A stretch of 34,325 nt of DNA from contig NZ_CAAF010000039.1 of the NCBI RefSeq assembly GCF_000359125.1, forward strand, positions 1 to 34,325. Direction: 5' to 3'. The notes beneath the pieces were generated by a model. It was not told the DNA's origin and did no database searches. It worked only from the letters and a program-made list of their open reading frames with translations. The position numbers and the translations under genes are program-made. How positions within the stretch are numbered: the stretch's first letter is position 1; each line of letters begins with the position of its first letter. Below are positions 1 through 8,375 of the stretch, piece by piece. The DNA is from Mesorhizobium sp. STM 4661 (lineage in GTDB: Bacteria; Pseudomonadota; Alphaproteobacteria; Rhizobiales; Rhizobiaceae).

Positions 1-1
1 G

Positions 2-766
2 GTGCGCGAGGGAACGGCGCAAAGGCTCGACGGCCGCTTCCCGGCCGAGATCGAACCGCTTGCCAACGAGACCAATGCGCTTATCGAAAACAACAAGCGC
101 ATCGTCGAGCGCTCGCGCACGCAAGTCGGCAACCTCGCCCATTCGTTGAAGACGCCGCTGGCGGTGCTGCTCAACGAGGGGCGGGCGCTCGGCGGCGCCA
201 AGGGCCAGCTCATCGCCGAGCAGGCCGCCTCCATGCAGAAGCAGGTTGACCATTATCTGCAGCGCGCCCGCGTCGCCGCGCAGCGCGACAGCGTCGTCTA
301 CCGAACGCCGGTGGCGCCGCTGGTCCAGCGCATGGTGCGCGTGCTGCAAAAACTCAATCCGCGGACCGATCTCTCGCTTTCGCTGCCGGCAGTCGACATC
401 GTCTTTGCCGGCGAACGCGAGGATCTGGAGGAGTTGCTTGGCAATCTGCTCGACAATGCCATGAAATGGGCAAAGAGCGCGGTCGCTGTGTCGGTGGTGC
501 CAATCTCCGACAAGGGTGGCGCCGGCAAGGAGGGCGCGGCCAATCTGTTCGAGATCAGCATCGAGGATGACGGCCCGGGCATCCCCGAGGACAAGGCACG
601 CGAGGCGCTGAAGCGCGGACGGCGCCTCGACGAGACAAAGCCGGGGACGGGGCTCGGACTTGCCATTGTCGCCGACCTCGTCAACGAATATGGAGGCGCT
701 CTGGCCCTGGAACGGTCAGATATGGGCGGGTTGAAGGCGGTGGTTCGATTGCGGAGCCTTCACTAG
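2..766 (+). CDS. feuQ: Sensor histidine kinase, PhoQ/FeuQ type, C-terminal part (5' end outside window)
   Basis: Only the cytoplasmic part of this membrane sensor kinase is in the window, and the frame is open to the left edge, so the true start lies upstream. The visible 254 residues begin at the end of a HAMP-like linker. The H box follows at visible residue 47 (NLAHSLKTPLAVL), then the N box (LLGNLLDNAMKWA), the G1 box (DDGPGIP) and the G2 box (GTGLGLAI). The HSLKTPLAVL H box is characteristic of PhoQ and its rhizobial relative FeuQ. In Rhizobium leguminosarum feuPQ is known to lie beside cycHJKL, which is the arrangement seen here, so the symbol rests on motif plus context. The partner regulator (feuP) would be expected just upstream. 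The last base of the stop codon is also the first base of a 49-bp palindromic repeat. Confidence 0.85.
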   Translation: MREGTAQRLDGRFPAEIEPLANETNALIENNKRIVERSRTQVGNLAHSLKTPLAVLLNEGRALGGAKGQLIAEQAASMQKQVDHYLQRARVAAQRDSVVYRTPVAPLVQRMVRVLQKLNPRTDLSLSLPAVDIVFAGEREDLEELLGNLLDNAMKWAKSAVAVSVVPISDKGGAGKEGAANLFEISIEDDGPGIPEDKAREALKRGRRLDETKPGTGLGLAIVADLVNEYGGALALERSDMGGLKAVVRLRSLH

Positions 767-814
767 ACCATGATCCCGAAAAGTGGGAACCGATTTTCGG
801 ATAAGATCATGGTC
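766..814. repeat. 49-bp palindromic repeat (family B)
   Basis: The 10-bp outer arms GACCATGATC and GATCATGGTC are exact inverted repeats, and an inner stem CCGAAAA / TTTTCGG surrounds a short centre. A 49-bp copy with the same arms lies at 30745-30793, and two diverged 49-bp copies lie in tandem at 7389-7494. In this copy and the 30745 copy the right arm is followed by CAAACA. It begins exactly at the kinase stop codon and may act as a 3' hairpin. Confidence 0.85.
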
Positions 815-957
815 AAACAAGAAGATAGAGCAGTGAAGGGCAGGCTTTTTTGCGAGCGGTCGGCCACGGCCAAATTTCCGACAAACATCAACACTATGGC
901 CACGCCGACCTCCCGAAGGCGCGACCCAGCTCTAACTCGAGAAAACCGGTTATAGGC

Positions 958-1398
958 ATGAAGATTCGCGTCGCGCTCGTTTCCGCACTGCTCGCCATTT
1001 CCGGCTGTACGACGTTGGGCAAGGGCCCGGACGCAACGGTTACGCCGCAGCCGGCCTCCCTGCCGCCAAGCGGCGGCAAGGTGACGACGACGATCATTTC
1101 CGCCATGGGCGGCGGCCTCGTCGGCGGATCGATCGGCGCCGGCCTGAGCGACGCGGAGAAGCGCAGCGCGCTCGAGGCGGAATACAAGGCGCTTGAATAT
1201 ACGGCGAGCGGCCAGAAGGTGACGTGGAAGAGCGATCGCTCTGCGCATTCCGGCGAGGTCGTCGCCGCTCAGCCCTATCGCGTCGGTTCGCAGGACTGCC
1301 GGCAATACACCCATACGGTCTTTACCGGCACCGCCGGCGCCACCGCGCGTGGAACCGCCTGTCGCAATGCCGATGGCAGTTGGACGCCGCTGACCTGA
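958..1398 (+). CDS. Small outer-membrane lipoprotein, 17-kDa surface antigen-like
   Basis: A 146-residue predicted lipoprotein. The N-terminus is a signal peptide ending in the lipobox ISGC with the acylated cysteine at residue 17, so it should be anchored to a membrane on the periplasmic side. A glycine-rich stretch ([14 protein letters not shown], about residues 43-56) resembles the glycine zipper of the 17-kDa surface antigen group. The C-terminal part has the paired-cysteine pattern of that group (QDCRQY ... [11 protein letters not shown]). The ATG at 958 is chosen because the signal peptide begins there; an in-frame extension upstream to 850 runs through non-conserved sequence just after a repeat. 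It sits alone between the FeuQ-like kinase and the cytochrome c maturation operon and is followed by an 11-bp stem-loop. The precise function is unknown. Confidence 0.75.
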   Translation: MKIRVALVSALLAISGCTTLGKGPDATVTPQPASLPPSGGKVTTTIISAMGGGLVGGSIGAGLSDAEKRSALEAEYKALEYTASGQKVTWKSDRSAHSGEVVAAQPYRVGSQDCRQYTHTVFTGTAGATARGTACRNADGSWTPLT

Positions 1399-1408
1399 GA
1401 CCAATTGT

Positions 1409-1442
1409 TCCGATCGATATCGCCGCGGCCGTATCGATCGGA
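1409..1442 (+). terminator. Stem-loop after lipoprotein gene
   Basis: The inverted repeat TCCGATCGATA / TATCGATCGGA gives a perfect 11-bp stem with a 12-nt GC-rich loop, starting 11 nt after the lipoprotein stop. There is no T tract, so it may be an RNA-stabilising hairpin or an intrinsic terminator of the type lacking a U run. It separates the lipoprotein from the ccm operon. Confidence 0.5.
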
Positions 1443-1522
1443 GACATGCAGCGCGCCGGCCGTCAAAGCGTCGCAGTATTCCTGTGTTGGCAGCGCAAGG
1501 CTCTACCGCTATTGGAAGAACC

Positions 1523-2641
1523 ATGCTTTTCTGGGTCATAGCCGCCATTCTGACGCTGGGCGCAAGCTTGGCGGTGCTGCTGCCACTGGCCGGCGGTTCG
1601 AAGGGCGCGTCCGCCGCCGGTGATCACGACCTTGAGGTCTATCGCGACCAACTGTCCGAACTCGACCGTGACGCGGCGCGCGGCCTGATCCAGCCGGCCG
1701 AGGCCGAGGAGGCGCGCGCCGAGATCGCCCGCCGCATCCTTCGCCTGGACAATGCGGAGCCGGCCGCCAAGGCAGCCGGGCCATCGACGACGACGCGGCT
1801 TGTCGCGACCGCGGCGGTTCTGGCGGTTCCGCTGATCAGTTGGGGTTTCTACGGCGAACTCGGCTCGCCCGACCTGCCGTCGCAGCCGCTCAGCGCACGG
1901 TTGGCCAAGAATCCCGCTGACAGCTCGGTGGACGAACTGGTGGCCCGCGCCGAGGCCCATCTTGCCGCCAATCCGTCGGATGGCAGGGGCTGGGACGTTC
2001 TGGCGCCCATCTATCTGCGCCTGCAGCGGTTCTCCGATGCGGTCGCCGCCTACCGCAACGCCATTCGCCTCGATGGCGACAGCGCTGCTCGCCAGGCCGG
2101 TCTCGGCGAGGCGATCGCCAATGCGGCCGGCGGCATCGTTTCGGCCGAGGCGCAAGACGCGTTCGAGGCGGCGCTGAAGCTCGACCCGGCTAATCCAAAG
2201 GCGAGCTTCTATCTTGCCATGGGCTTGGCGCAGGAAGGCCGCGTCCCGGAAGCGACGGCGGCCTGGCAGAAAATGCTCAGCACGTTGCCGCAAGATTCGC
2301 CATGGCGCGGTGCTGTCGAGCAGGCGCTGTCCGAATCCGCGAACAAGGCCGTCGCTGCGGGGCAGCCCGCGAACGAGGTCGATGCTGCCTCGTCGATGTC
2401 GCCGCAGGACAGGCAAGCGATGATCGAGGCCATGGTTGCAAGCCTTGACGAGAAACTGCGGCAAGATCCACGTAACGCGGAAGGATGGATGCAGCTCGTT
2501 CGTTCCTATGTCGTGCTGGGCAAGGCCGACCAGGCGCGCGATGCGCTGGGTCGCGGTATCGCCGTCTTTGGCCCGGATAGTGAGGAAGCCAGGAAATTCA
2601 CCGCATTTGCCGCCTCGCTTGGCCTGACTGCGACGGAGTAG
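1523..2641 (+). CDS. ccmI: Cytochrome c maturation protein CcmI (CycH)
   Basis: This protein presents apocytochrome c to the haem ligation machinery at the inner membrane. The 372-residue product has an N-terminal membrane segment (about residues 2-24), a short cytoplasmic region rich in E, A and R, a second membrane segment (about 92-112), and a long periplasmic part with TPR-type helices (for example [16 protein letters not shown] and [20 protein letters not shown]). This two-helix plus TPR layout is that of CcmI/CycH. The ATG at 1523 starts directly at the first membrane helix and is preceded by GGAAGAA; an ATG at 1484 would add 13 unlikely residues. It is the first gene of ccmI-ccmE-ccmF-ccmH, with only 8 nt before ccmE. 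Confidence 0.93.
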   Translation: MLFWVIAAILTLGASLAVLLPLAGGSKGASAAGDHDLEVYRDQLSELDRDAARGLIQPAEAEEARAEIARRILRLDNAEPAAKAAGPSTTTRLVATAAVLAVPLISWGFYGELGSPDLPSQPLSARLAKNPADSSVDELVARAEAHLAANPSDGRGWDVLAPIYLRLQRFSDAVAAYRNAIRLDGDSAARQAGLGEAIANAAGGIVSAEAQDAFEAALKLDPANPKASFYLAMGLAQEGRVPEATAAWQKMLSTLPQDSPWRGAVEQALSESANKAVAAGQPANEVDAASSMSPQDRQAMIEAMVASLDEKLRQDPRNAEGWMQLVRSYVVLGKADQARDALGRGIAVFGPDSEEARKFTAFAASLGLTATE

Positions 2642-2649
2642 AACCAGAC

Positions 2650-3093
2650 ATGACGCGCAGGCAAAAACGTTTGTCGGTGATCGCCGCAGGGCTGGCCTTC
2701 CTCGGCGCCGCGACCGGCCTGACCTTCTATGCGCTCGGCCAGAAGGCCTCCTATTTCTACATGCCCGCCGATCTGACCACCGCCAGCGTGCAGCCTGGCC
2801 AGCGTATCAGGCTGGGCGGGCTGGTTGAAAAAGGCACGATCCAGCGCCGGCAGGGCGCCACCGTCGCCTTTTCGGTGACCGACACGCAAAAGTCCGTCAA
2901 GGTCATGTATACGGGTATCCTCCCCGACCTTTTCCGCGAGGAGCAGGGCGTCATCACTGAAGGCACCTTCGGCCCGGATGGCGTCTTTGTCGCCGACAGC
3001 GTGCTGGCCAAGCACGACGAGAACTACATGCCCAAGGAGGTGGCCGACGGCCTCAAGGCCAAGGGCGTATGGCAGGAGAGCAAGAGTGAATAA
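2650..3093 (+). CDS. ccmE: Periplasmic haem chaperone CcmE (CycJ)
   Basis: CcmE binds haem covalently in the periplasm and hands it to CcmF/CcmH. The 147-residue product has a single N-terminal membrane anchor (about residues 8-27), an OB-fold type beta domain starting at YFYMPADLTT, and the haem-binding motif LAKHDENYMP with His122 and Tyr126, matching the family's HxxxY signature. The length is typical of the family. It follows ccmI by 8 nt and precedes ccmF by 11 nt, so the genes are almost certainly co-transcribed. Confidence 0.96.
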   Translation: MTRRQKRLSVIAAGLAFLGAATGLTFYALGQKASYFYMPADLTTASVQPGQRIRLGGLVEKGTIQRRQGATVAFSVTDTQKSVKVMYTGILPDLFREEQGVITEGTFGPDGVFVADSVLAKHDENYMPKEVADGLKAKGVWQESKSE

Positions 3094-3104
3094 CGGGTGC
3101 TGCG

Positions 3105-5096
3105 ATGGTTGAAGCCGGACATTTCGCACTGGTTCTGGCCTTTGCGCTGGCCCTGGTGCAGACGCTGGTGCCGCTGGTTGGCGCGCGCACCGGCAACTCC
3201 AGGATGATGGCTGTCGGCGGCCCCGTCGCGGTGACCGGCTTTGCCCTCACCGTGCTCTCCTTCGCCACACTGGCGACAGCCTATGCAAGTTCCGATTTTT
3301 CGGTGGCGAACGTCTGGGAGAACTCGCATTCGCTGCAGCCGCTGATCTACAAGATCACCGGCACCTGGGGCAATCATGAAGGCTCGATGCTGCTCTGGGT
3401 GCTGATCCTGACCTTCTTCGGGGCGCTCGTCGCCGTCTTCGGCGGCAATCTTCCGGCGACGCTGCGGGCCAATGTGCTGGCCGTGCAGGGCGCGATCGGC
3501 GCCACCTTCTTCCTGTTCATCCTGACCACGTCCAATCCGTTCATCAGGATGAATCCAGCACCCATCGAGGGCCGCGATCTCAACCCGATCCTGCAGGATC
3601 TCGGCCTCGCCATCCATCCGCCGTTGCTCTATCTCGGCTATGTCGGTTTCTCCATCTGCTTTTCCTTCTCGGTCGCCGCCCTCATCGAAGGTCGCATCGA
3701 CGCGTCCTGGGCGCGCTGGGTGCGGCCGTGGACGCTGGTCGCCTGGATGTTCCTGACCGGCGGCATCGCCATGGGCTCCTACTGGGCCTACTACGAACTC
3801 GGCTGGGGCGGCTTCTGGTTCTGGGATCCGGTCGAGAACGCCTCCTTCATGCCGTGGCTGGCGGGCACGGCGCTGCTGCATTCGGCGATCGTCATGGAGA
3901 AGCGCTCGGCGCTGAAGATCTGGACGCTGCTGCTGGCGATCCTGACCTTTTCCTTGTCGCTGCTCGGCACCTTCCTGGTGCGCTCCGGCGTGCTGACCTC
4001 GGTGCATGCCTTCGCCACCGACCCGACCCGCGGCGTCTTCATCCTCTGCATGCTGACGCTGTTCATCGGCGGCTCGCTGGCGCTGTTTGCCTTGCGCGCT
4101 TCGCGGCTGACGGCCGGCGGTCTCTTCCATCCGATCTCGCGCGAAGGCGCGCTGATCCTCAACAATCTGTTCCTGACCACCGCCACCGCCACCGTGCTGA
4201 TCGGCACGCTCTATCCGCTGGCAGTCGAAGCGTTGACGGCCGACAAGATTTCGGTCGGCGCACCGTTCTTCAACCTGACATTCGGCCCGCTGATGGTGCC
4301 GCTTCTGGTCGTGGTCCCGTTCGGTCCGCTGCTGGCCTGGAAGCGCGGCGACTTGTTTGCTGTCGCTCAGCGCCTGATGGCCGCGTTCGCGGCGGCGCTT
4401 CTGGCCGTGCTGGTGACGGCCTTGTTCATCGACGGCACGTCGGCTTTCGCTGCCCTCGGCGTCGGGCTGGCCTTCTGGCTGATCTGCGGCGCGCTCACCG
4501 ACCTTGCCGTCAAATCCGGTTTCGGCACTGTCGCGCCCGACGTCATGCTCAGGCGCCTGGTCGGCCTGCCGCGCTCGGTCTTCGGCACCGCGCTCGCTCA
4601 TTTCGGCCTCGGACTGACGACGCTCGGCATTGTCGGCACGCTCTGCTTCGGCACCGAGAAGATCCTGTCGATGCGTGCCGGCGAGACCGTCGAGTTGTCC
4701 GGCCAAACGCTGCGTTTCGAGGGGCTCTATCCGTCTCAAGGGCCTAACTACAGCGAGGACCGTGGCCGCTTCGCCCTGCTTGGCGCCGACGGAAGCACCA
4801 CCAGCGAAATCACCTCGGCCAAGCGCTTCTATCCCGTGCGCCAGATGACGACGACCGAGTCCGGCATCAAGACGATCGGGTTCAGCCAGCTCTACCTCTC
4901 GCTTGGCGACCAGGCGACCGACGGCTCGGTCGTGGTGCGTGTGTGGTGGAAGCCGCTGGTGACGCTGATCTGGGGTGGCGGCCTGGTGATGATGGCGGGC
5001 GCCGCGATGTCGCTCATGGATCGGCGCTTGCGCGTCGGTGCGCCGTCCCGGCGCCGCAAGCCGACGGGCGCTGTGCCTTCCGCGAGCCTGCCATGA
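3105..5096 (+). CDS. ccmF: Cytochrome c haem lyase subunit CcmF (CycK)
   Basis: A 663-residue polytopic inner membrane protein that works with CcmH and CcmI in attaching haem to the CXXCH motif of apocytochromes. The tryptophan-rich WWD haem-handling domain is visible at about residue 233 (WGGFWFWDPVENASFMPW). The rest is a series of hydrophobic helices with a large periplasmic loop near the C-terminus and a last helix followed by a basic tail. The size and motif are those of full-length CcmF. The stop codon overlaps the start of ccmH (ATGA), implying translational coupling. Confidence 0.97.
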   Translation: MVEAGHFALVLAFALALVQTLVPLVGARTGNSRMMAVGGPVAVTGFALTVLSFATLATAYASSDFSVANVWENSHSLQPLIYKITGTWGNHEGSMLLWVLILTFFGALVAVFGGNLPATLRANVLAVQGAIGATFFLFILTTSNPFIRMNPAPIEGRDLNPILQDLGLAIHPPLLYLGYVGFSICFSFSVAALIEGRIDASWARWVRPWTLVAWMFLTGGIAMGSYWAYYELGWGGFWFWDPVENASFMPWLAGTALLHSAIVMEKRSALKIWTLLLAILTFSLSLLGTFLVRSGVLTSVHAFATDPTRGVFILCMLTLFIGGSLALFALRASRLTAGGLFHPISREGALILNNLFLTTATATVLIGTLYPLAVEALTADKISVGAPFFNLTFGPLMVPLLVVVPFGPLLAWKRGDLFAVAQRLMAAFAAALLAVLVTALFIDGTSAFAALGVGLAFWLICGALTDLAVKSGFGTVAPDVMLRRLVGLPRSVFGTALAHFGLGLTTLGIVGTLCFGTEKILSMRAGETVELSGQTLRFEGLYPSQGPNYSEDRGRFALLGADGSTTSEITSAKRFYPVRQMTTTESGIKTIGFSQLYLSLGDQATDGSVVVRVWWKPLVTLIWGGGLVMMAGAAMSLMDRRLRVGAPSRRRKPTGAVPSASLP

Positions 5097-5557
5097 CCAG
5101 GTTTTCCCTCGCTTCGCTGGTGCTGCTTTTATCGCTGTTGTTTGCCGGCGGCGCCTTCGCGGTGAAGCCCGACGAGGTGCTGCCCGATCCGGCGCTCGAG
5201 GCGAGGGCGCGCGCCCTTTCCGAGGGGCTGCGCTGCATGGTCTGCCAGAACCAGTCGATCGACGAATCCGATGCCGACCTTGCTCGCGACCTGCGTGTCT
5301 TGGTGCGCCAGCGCCTGGTCGCCGGCGACAGCGACCAGCAGGTGATGGACTATATCGTTTCGCGCTACGGCGAGTTCGTGCTTTTGAAGCCGCGCTTCAA
5401 CCTGCGCAACGGCTTGCTCTGGGGTACGCCAATCCTTCTGCTCCTGGCCGGCGGGTTCTTCATCGTGCTGACCGCCCGGTCGCGCCGTTCGACGGCAACC
5501 GCTGCACTGACTGCCGAGGAACAGGCGGCGCTGGAAACTATTTTGCGACGGGACTGA
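5093..5557 (+). CDS. ccmH: Cytochrome c maturation thiol-disulfide protein CcmH (CycL)
   Basis: CcmH keeps the apocytochrome haem-binding cysteines reduced for haem attachment. The 154-residue product has a signal peptide (about residues 1-23), the redox motif LRCMVCQNQSI with Cys48 and Cys51 (family signature LRCxxCQ), and one C-terminal membrane segment (about 108-128) with a short cytoplasmic tail. The start is the ATG at 5093, which overlaps the ccmF stop; longer in-frame versions would lie inside ccmF. This is the short CcmH type, with CcmI encoded separately at the head of the operon. Confidence 0.96.
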   Translation: MTRFSLASLVLLLSLLFAGGAFAVKPDEVLPDPALEARARALSEGLRCMVCQNQSIDESDADLARDLRVLVRQRLVAGDSDQQVMDYIVSRYGEFVLLKPRFNLRNGLLWGTPILLLLAGGFFIVLTARSRRSTATAALTAEEQAALETILRRD

Positions 5558-5694
5558 AAGCGGGAACCGGCGCCCCCGCAAACATTACGAAAGTTTCATG
5601 CACTGGAAATGGCGCCGTAATGTGCGCCCCTCTATTTCTCGTTGCCTGAGGATGCTCACCTGAGCGCATCCCTTCAAAGAGGATAAGAGAAACC

Positions 5695-7248
5695 ATGAAT
5701 ATTGCCCCCAATTCATATCCCCACACCCGCAAGCGTCTGATGGCCGCCGCCGCTTCTGTCGCCATTGCCGGCGCGATCGGCTTCGCTGCCGTCGCCACCG
5801 GGACAGCGCCGGTCCTGGCTGACGCCGTGCGTGTCGAGGCACCGCAGGTGCCTGGCTTCGCCGATATTGTCGAGCGTGTTTCTCCCGCCGTTGTCAGCGT
5901 CAAGGTCAAGGCCAAGATCGAGCCGGCGGCCGATGACGGCTCCGACCAGTCCGACGATCCGGATGGGATGAACAATCTCCCTGAGAATCCGCAGTTGCGC
6001 CGCTTCTTCAAGGAATTCCGTGGCTTTGGCGATCAGAATGGCCAGGACCAGGGTCATCGCCGCTTCGGCCGCCGCGACCGCAACAACGACCAGCCGCGGC
6101 CAGTGGCACAGGGGTCCGGCTTCTTCATCTCCGATGACGGTTATCTCGTCACCAACAACCATGTCGTCGAGGAAGGCTCGTCCTTCACCGTGGTGATGAA
6201 TGACGGCAAGGAACTCGACGCCAAGCTGATCGGCACCGACCCGCGCACCGATCTCGCCATGCTCAAGGTCGATGGCGACGGCAAGTTCACCTATGTCGAC
6301 TTCGCCGACGATTCCAAGGTTCGCGTCGGCGACTGGGTCGTGGCCGTCGGCAATCCGTTCGGCCTCGGCGGCACGGTCACCGCCGGCATCGTCTCGGCCC
6401 GTGGCCGCGACATCGGCGCCGGTCCCTATGACGACTTTCTCCAGATCGACGCTTCGGTCAACCGCGGCAATTCGGGCGGTCCGACCTTCAACCTCAACGG
6501 CCAGGTCGTCGGCATCAACACCGCGATCTTCTCGCCCTCCGGCGGCAGCGTCGGCATCGCCTTCGATATTCCCGCCTCGACCGCCAAAGCGGTTGTGGAG
6601 GATCTGATGAAGAACGGTTCCGTCCAGCGCGGCTGGCTCGGCGTCGAGATCCAGCCGGTCACGACGGACATCGCCGAATCGCTCGGTCTGAAGTCCGAGA
6701 AGGGTGCGCTCGTTTCCAGCGCCCAGGACGATGGTCCTGGCAAGAAGGCCGGCATCACGTCAGGCGATGTCATCACCCAGGTCGATGGCAAGGATGTTGC
6801 TTCGCCGAAGGAACTGGCTCGTCTCATCGGGGCCTATTCGCCCGGCAAGTCGGTCGACGTCACGGTCTGGCGTGATGGCAAGAGCCAGACGGTCAAGGTC
6901 GACCTTGGCAAACTGCCCTCGAGCGACAAGCAGGCCTCGGCCGACCAGCAGCAGCCCGCCGCTCCGGCAAAGCCCGACACGCTGGCCGATCTCGGCCTCA
7001 CCGTCACCAAGTCGGACAATGGCAAGGGCCTTGTCGTGACCGATGTCGACCCGGACAGCGATGCCGCCGATCGCGGCATCCAGCCCGGCGACGTCATCAC
7101 CTCTGTCAATTCGACGGAAGTGAACGGCACCGCGGATGTCGACAAGGCGATGGCCGATGCGGTGAAGTCCGGCCGCAAGGCGGTGTTGATGCAGATCACC
7201 CGCGACGACAGCAATCGCTTTGTCGCATTGCCTGTCGCCAAGGGCTGA
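5695..7248 (+). CDS. degP: Periplasmic serine endoprotease DegP/HtrA type
   Basis: A 517-residue HtrA-family protease and chaperone for misfolded envelope proteins. It has a long signal-peptide region ending around ALA-D (residues 1-43) and a trypsin-like domain with catalytic His156 (TNNHVVEEG), Asp186 (PRTDLAML) and Ser260 (NRGNSGGP). Two PDZ domains follow (about 315-400 and 430-510), the second rather divergent. A low-complexity linker rich in Asp, Gly and Gln (residues about 80-135) precedes the protease domain, as in DegP. It lies 137 bp after ccmH with AGAGGA ahead of the ATG and so probably has its own promoter. A small imperfect hairpin (GGATGCTC / GAGCGCATCC, 5650-5671) lies in the leader. 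The next genes downstream are a two-component pair, a known arrangement in rhizobia. Confidence 0.95.
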   Translation: MNIAPNSYPHTRKRLMAAAASVAIAGAIGFAAVATGTAPVLADAVRVEAPQVPGFADIVERVSPAVVSVKVKAKIEPAADDGSDQSDDPDGMNNLPENPQLRRFFKEFRGFGDQNGQDQGHRRFGRRDRNNDQPRPVAQGSGFFISDDGYLVTNNHVVEEGSSFTVVMNDGKELDAKLIGTDPRTDLAMLKVDGDGKFTYVDFADDSKVRVGDWVVAVGNPFGLGGTVTAGIVSARGRDIGAGPYDDFLQIDASVNRGNSGGPTFNLNGQVVGINTAIFSPSGGSVGIAFDIPASTAKAVVEDLMKNGSVQRGWLGVEIQPVTTDIAESLGLKSEKGALVSSAQDDGPGKKAGITSGDVITQVDGKDVASPKELARLIGAYSPGKSVDVTVWRDGKSQTVKVDLGKLPSSDKQASADQQQPAAPAKPDTLADLGLTVTKSDNGKGLVVTDVDPDSDAADRGIQPGDVITSVNSTEVNGTADVDKAMADAVKSGRKAVLMQITRDDSNRFVALPVAKG

Positions 7249-7388
7249 TGGTTCGACTTTTCCAATGCGGTGGTTTCAAACACCCCCGAGCCATCGCATG
7301 GGAAAGCACGGAGCGAAAACACGTTAGTCAGTCATCGTGTCTTGCTCCAGCGGCAGCGGGCTCCCATCGCCCGCTGCCGCGTAATCCC

Positions 7389-7437
7389 GAGCATGTCGCC
7401 CAAAAGTGTGCAGCGGTTTTGGGATAAAGACATGCTC
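7389..7437. repeat. 49-bp palindromic repeat (family B), tandem copy 1
   Basis: The outer arms GAGCATGTC and GACATGCTC are inverted repeats around an inner stem CCCAAAA / TTTTGGG. It has the same 49-bp length and core as the copies at 766 and 30745 but a different arm sequence. It lies in the 446-bp gap between degP and the response regulator; apart from these repeats and a small dyad at 7596-7628 I see no gene in that gap. Confidence 0.8.
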
Positions 7438-7445
7438 CAACGACG

Positions 7446-7494
7446 AAGCATATCGCCCAAAAGTGCGCAGCGGTTTTGGGACAACGACATGCTC
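7446..7494. repeat. 49-bp palindromic repeat (family B), tandem copy 2
   Basis: A second copy 57 bp after the first, differing at a few positions, notably GCATATC for GCATGTC in the left arm and GCGC for GTGC near the centre. A third left-arm remnant, AAGCATGTCGC, follows at 7502-7512, so the array seems to be two full units and a broken third. Confidence 0.8.
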
Positions 7495-7595
7495 GGACAA
7501 GAAGCATGTCGCTCCGATAACCAAAAGCTTGGCCTCGGACTTGACCCGACGGTGCCGCGGGGTTTGGCGCCGATATGCAAAAACAAAGACTTATT

Positions 7596-7628
7596 GCGTA
7601 TCCTTGAATCAGTTTGTTTGCGATACGC
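7596..7628. promoter_or_regulatory. Inverted repeat upstream of the response regulator
   Basis: GCGTATC (7596-7602) and GATACGC (7622-7628) are exact inverted 7-mers separated by 19 bp of AT-rich sequence, ending 66 bp before the regulator ATG. This could be an operator or part of the promoter of the regulator/kinase/glnE unit. No binding protein can be assigned from sequence alone. Confidence 0.3.
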
Positions 7629-7694
7629 CAAGGTGAGGCCACGATGCATATACCGGCCACTCAATCTTCCAGCGAAATCGCGTATAACGGCCCT

Positions 7695-8369
7695 ATGAAG
7701 ATTCTTGTCGTAGAAGATGATCGCGAGGCCGCCGATTACCTCCAGAAGGCCTTTGCCGAGGCCGGACACACCGCGCATGTCGCCGGTGACGGCGAAACCG
7801 GCTTCGCGCTCGCCGATGCCGGCGACTATGACGTGATGGTCATCGATCGCATGATGCCGCGCCGCGACGGCCTGTCGGTCATAGCTGGACTGCGCTCCAG
7901 GGGCAACACGACGCCGGTGCTGATCCTTTCGGCGCTCGGCGAGGTCGACGACCGCGTCACCGGCCTGCGCGCCGGCGGCGACGACTATCTGACCAAACCC
8001 TACGCCTTCTCCGAACTGCTCGCCCGCGTCGAAGTGCTGAACCGCCGCGCCAGTTCCAGGGAAACCGAAACCGTCTACCGGGTCGGCGACCTCGAGCTCG
8101 ACAGGCTCTCCCATTCGGTTCGGCGCGCGTCGCGCGAGATCACGCTGCAGCCGCGCGAGTTCCGCTTGCTCGAATATCTGATGCGCCATGCCGGCCAGGT
8201 GGTGACGCGCACCATGCTGCTCGAAAATGTCTGGGACTACCATTTCGATCCGCAGACCAACGTCATCGACGTTCATGTTTCGCGGTTGCGCGGCAAGATC
8301 GAGAAGGGCTTCGACAAGCCGATCCTGCATACGGTTCGCGGCGCCGGCTATATGCTGAAAAGCGGCTAA
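7695..8369 (+). CDS. OmpR-family response regulator
   Basis: A 224-residue two-domain DNA-binding response regulator. The receiver domain shows the acidic pair (VVEDD, residues 5-9), the phosphoacceptor Asp51 (VMVIDRMMP) and Lys101 (DYLTKPY). The C-terminal winged helix (about 128-224) has the OmpR pattern REFRLLEYLMRH ... VDVHVSRLRGKI ... HTVRGAGYML. The ATG at 7695 is chosen because the conserved receiver begins there (MKILVVEDD); in-frame starts at 7614 and 7644 would add unstructured residues. It lies 6 nt before the cognate kinase gene. By position beside degP and glnE it corresponds to the regulator conserved at this locus in rhizobia, possibly an envelope-stress (CpxR-like) system, which is an inference. 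Confidence 0.92.
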   Translation: MKILVVEDDREAADYLQKAFAEAGHTAHVAGDGETGFALADAGDYDVMVIDRMMPRRDGLSVIAGLRSRGNTTPVLILSALGEVDDRVTGLRAGGDDYLTKPYAFSELLARVEVLNRRASSRETETVYRVGDLELDRLSHSVRRASREITLQPREFRLLEYLMRHAGQVVTRTMLLENVWDYHFDPQTNVIDVHVSRLRGKIEKGFDKPILHTVRGAGYMLKSG

Positions 8370-8375
8370 AGCCCC

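Noticed and set aside
3024..4739. Long minus-strand open frame (571 codons)
   Set aside because: Low-complexity R/Q/D/E-rich product antisense to ccmF; no motif, typical shadow of a GC-rich membrane protein gene.
5562..5594. GGAAC as the -35 of an EcfG/RpoE2-type promoter upstream of degP
   Set aside because: No CGTT-like -10 element at the required 16-17 bp spacing.
7389..7512. Possible CRISPR-like array
   Set aside because: Only two full units, palindromic themselves, with 8-bp gaps; no spacers and no cas genes.
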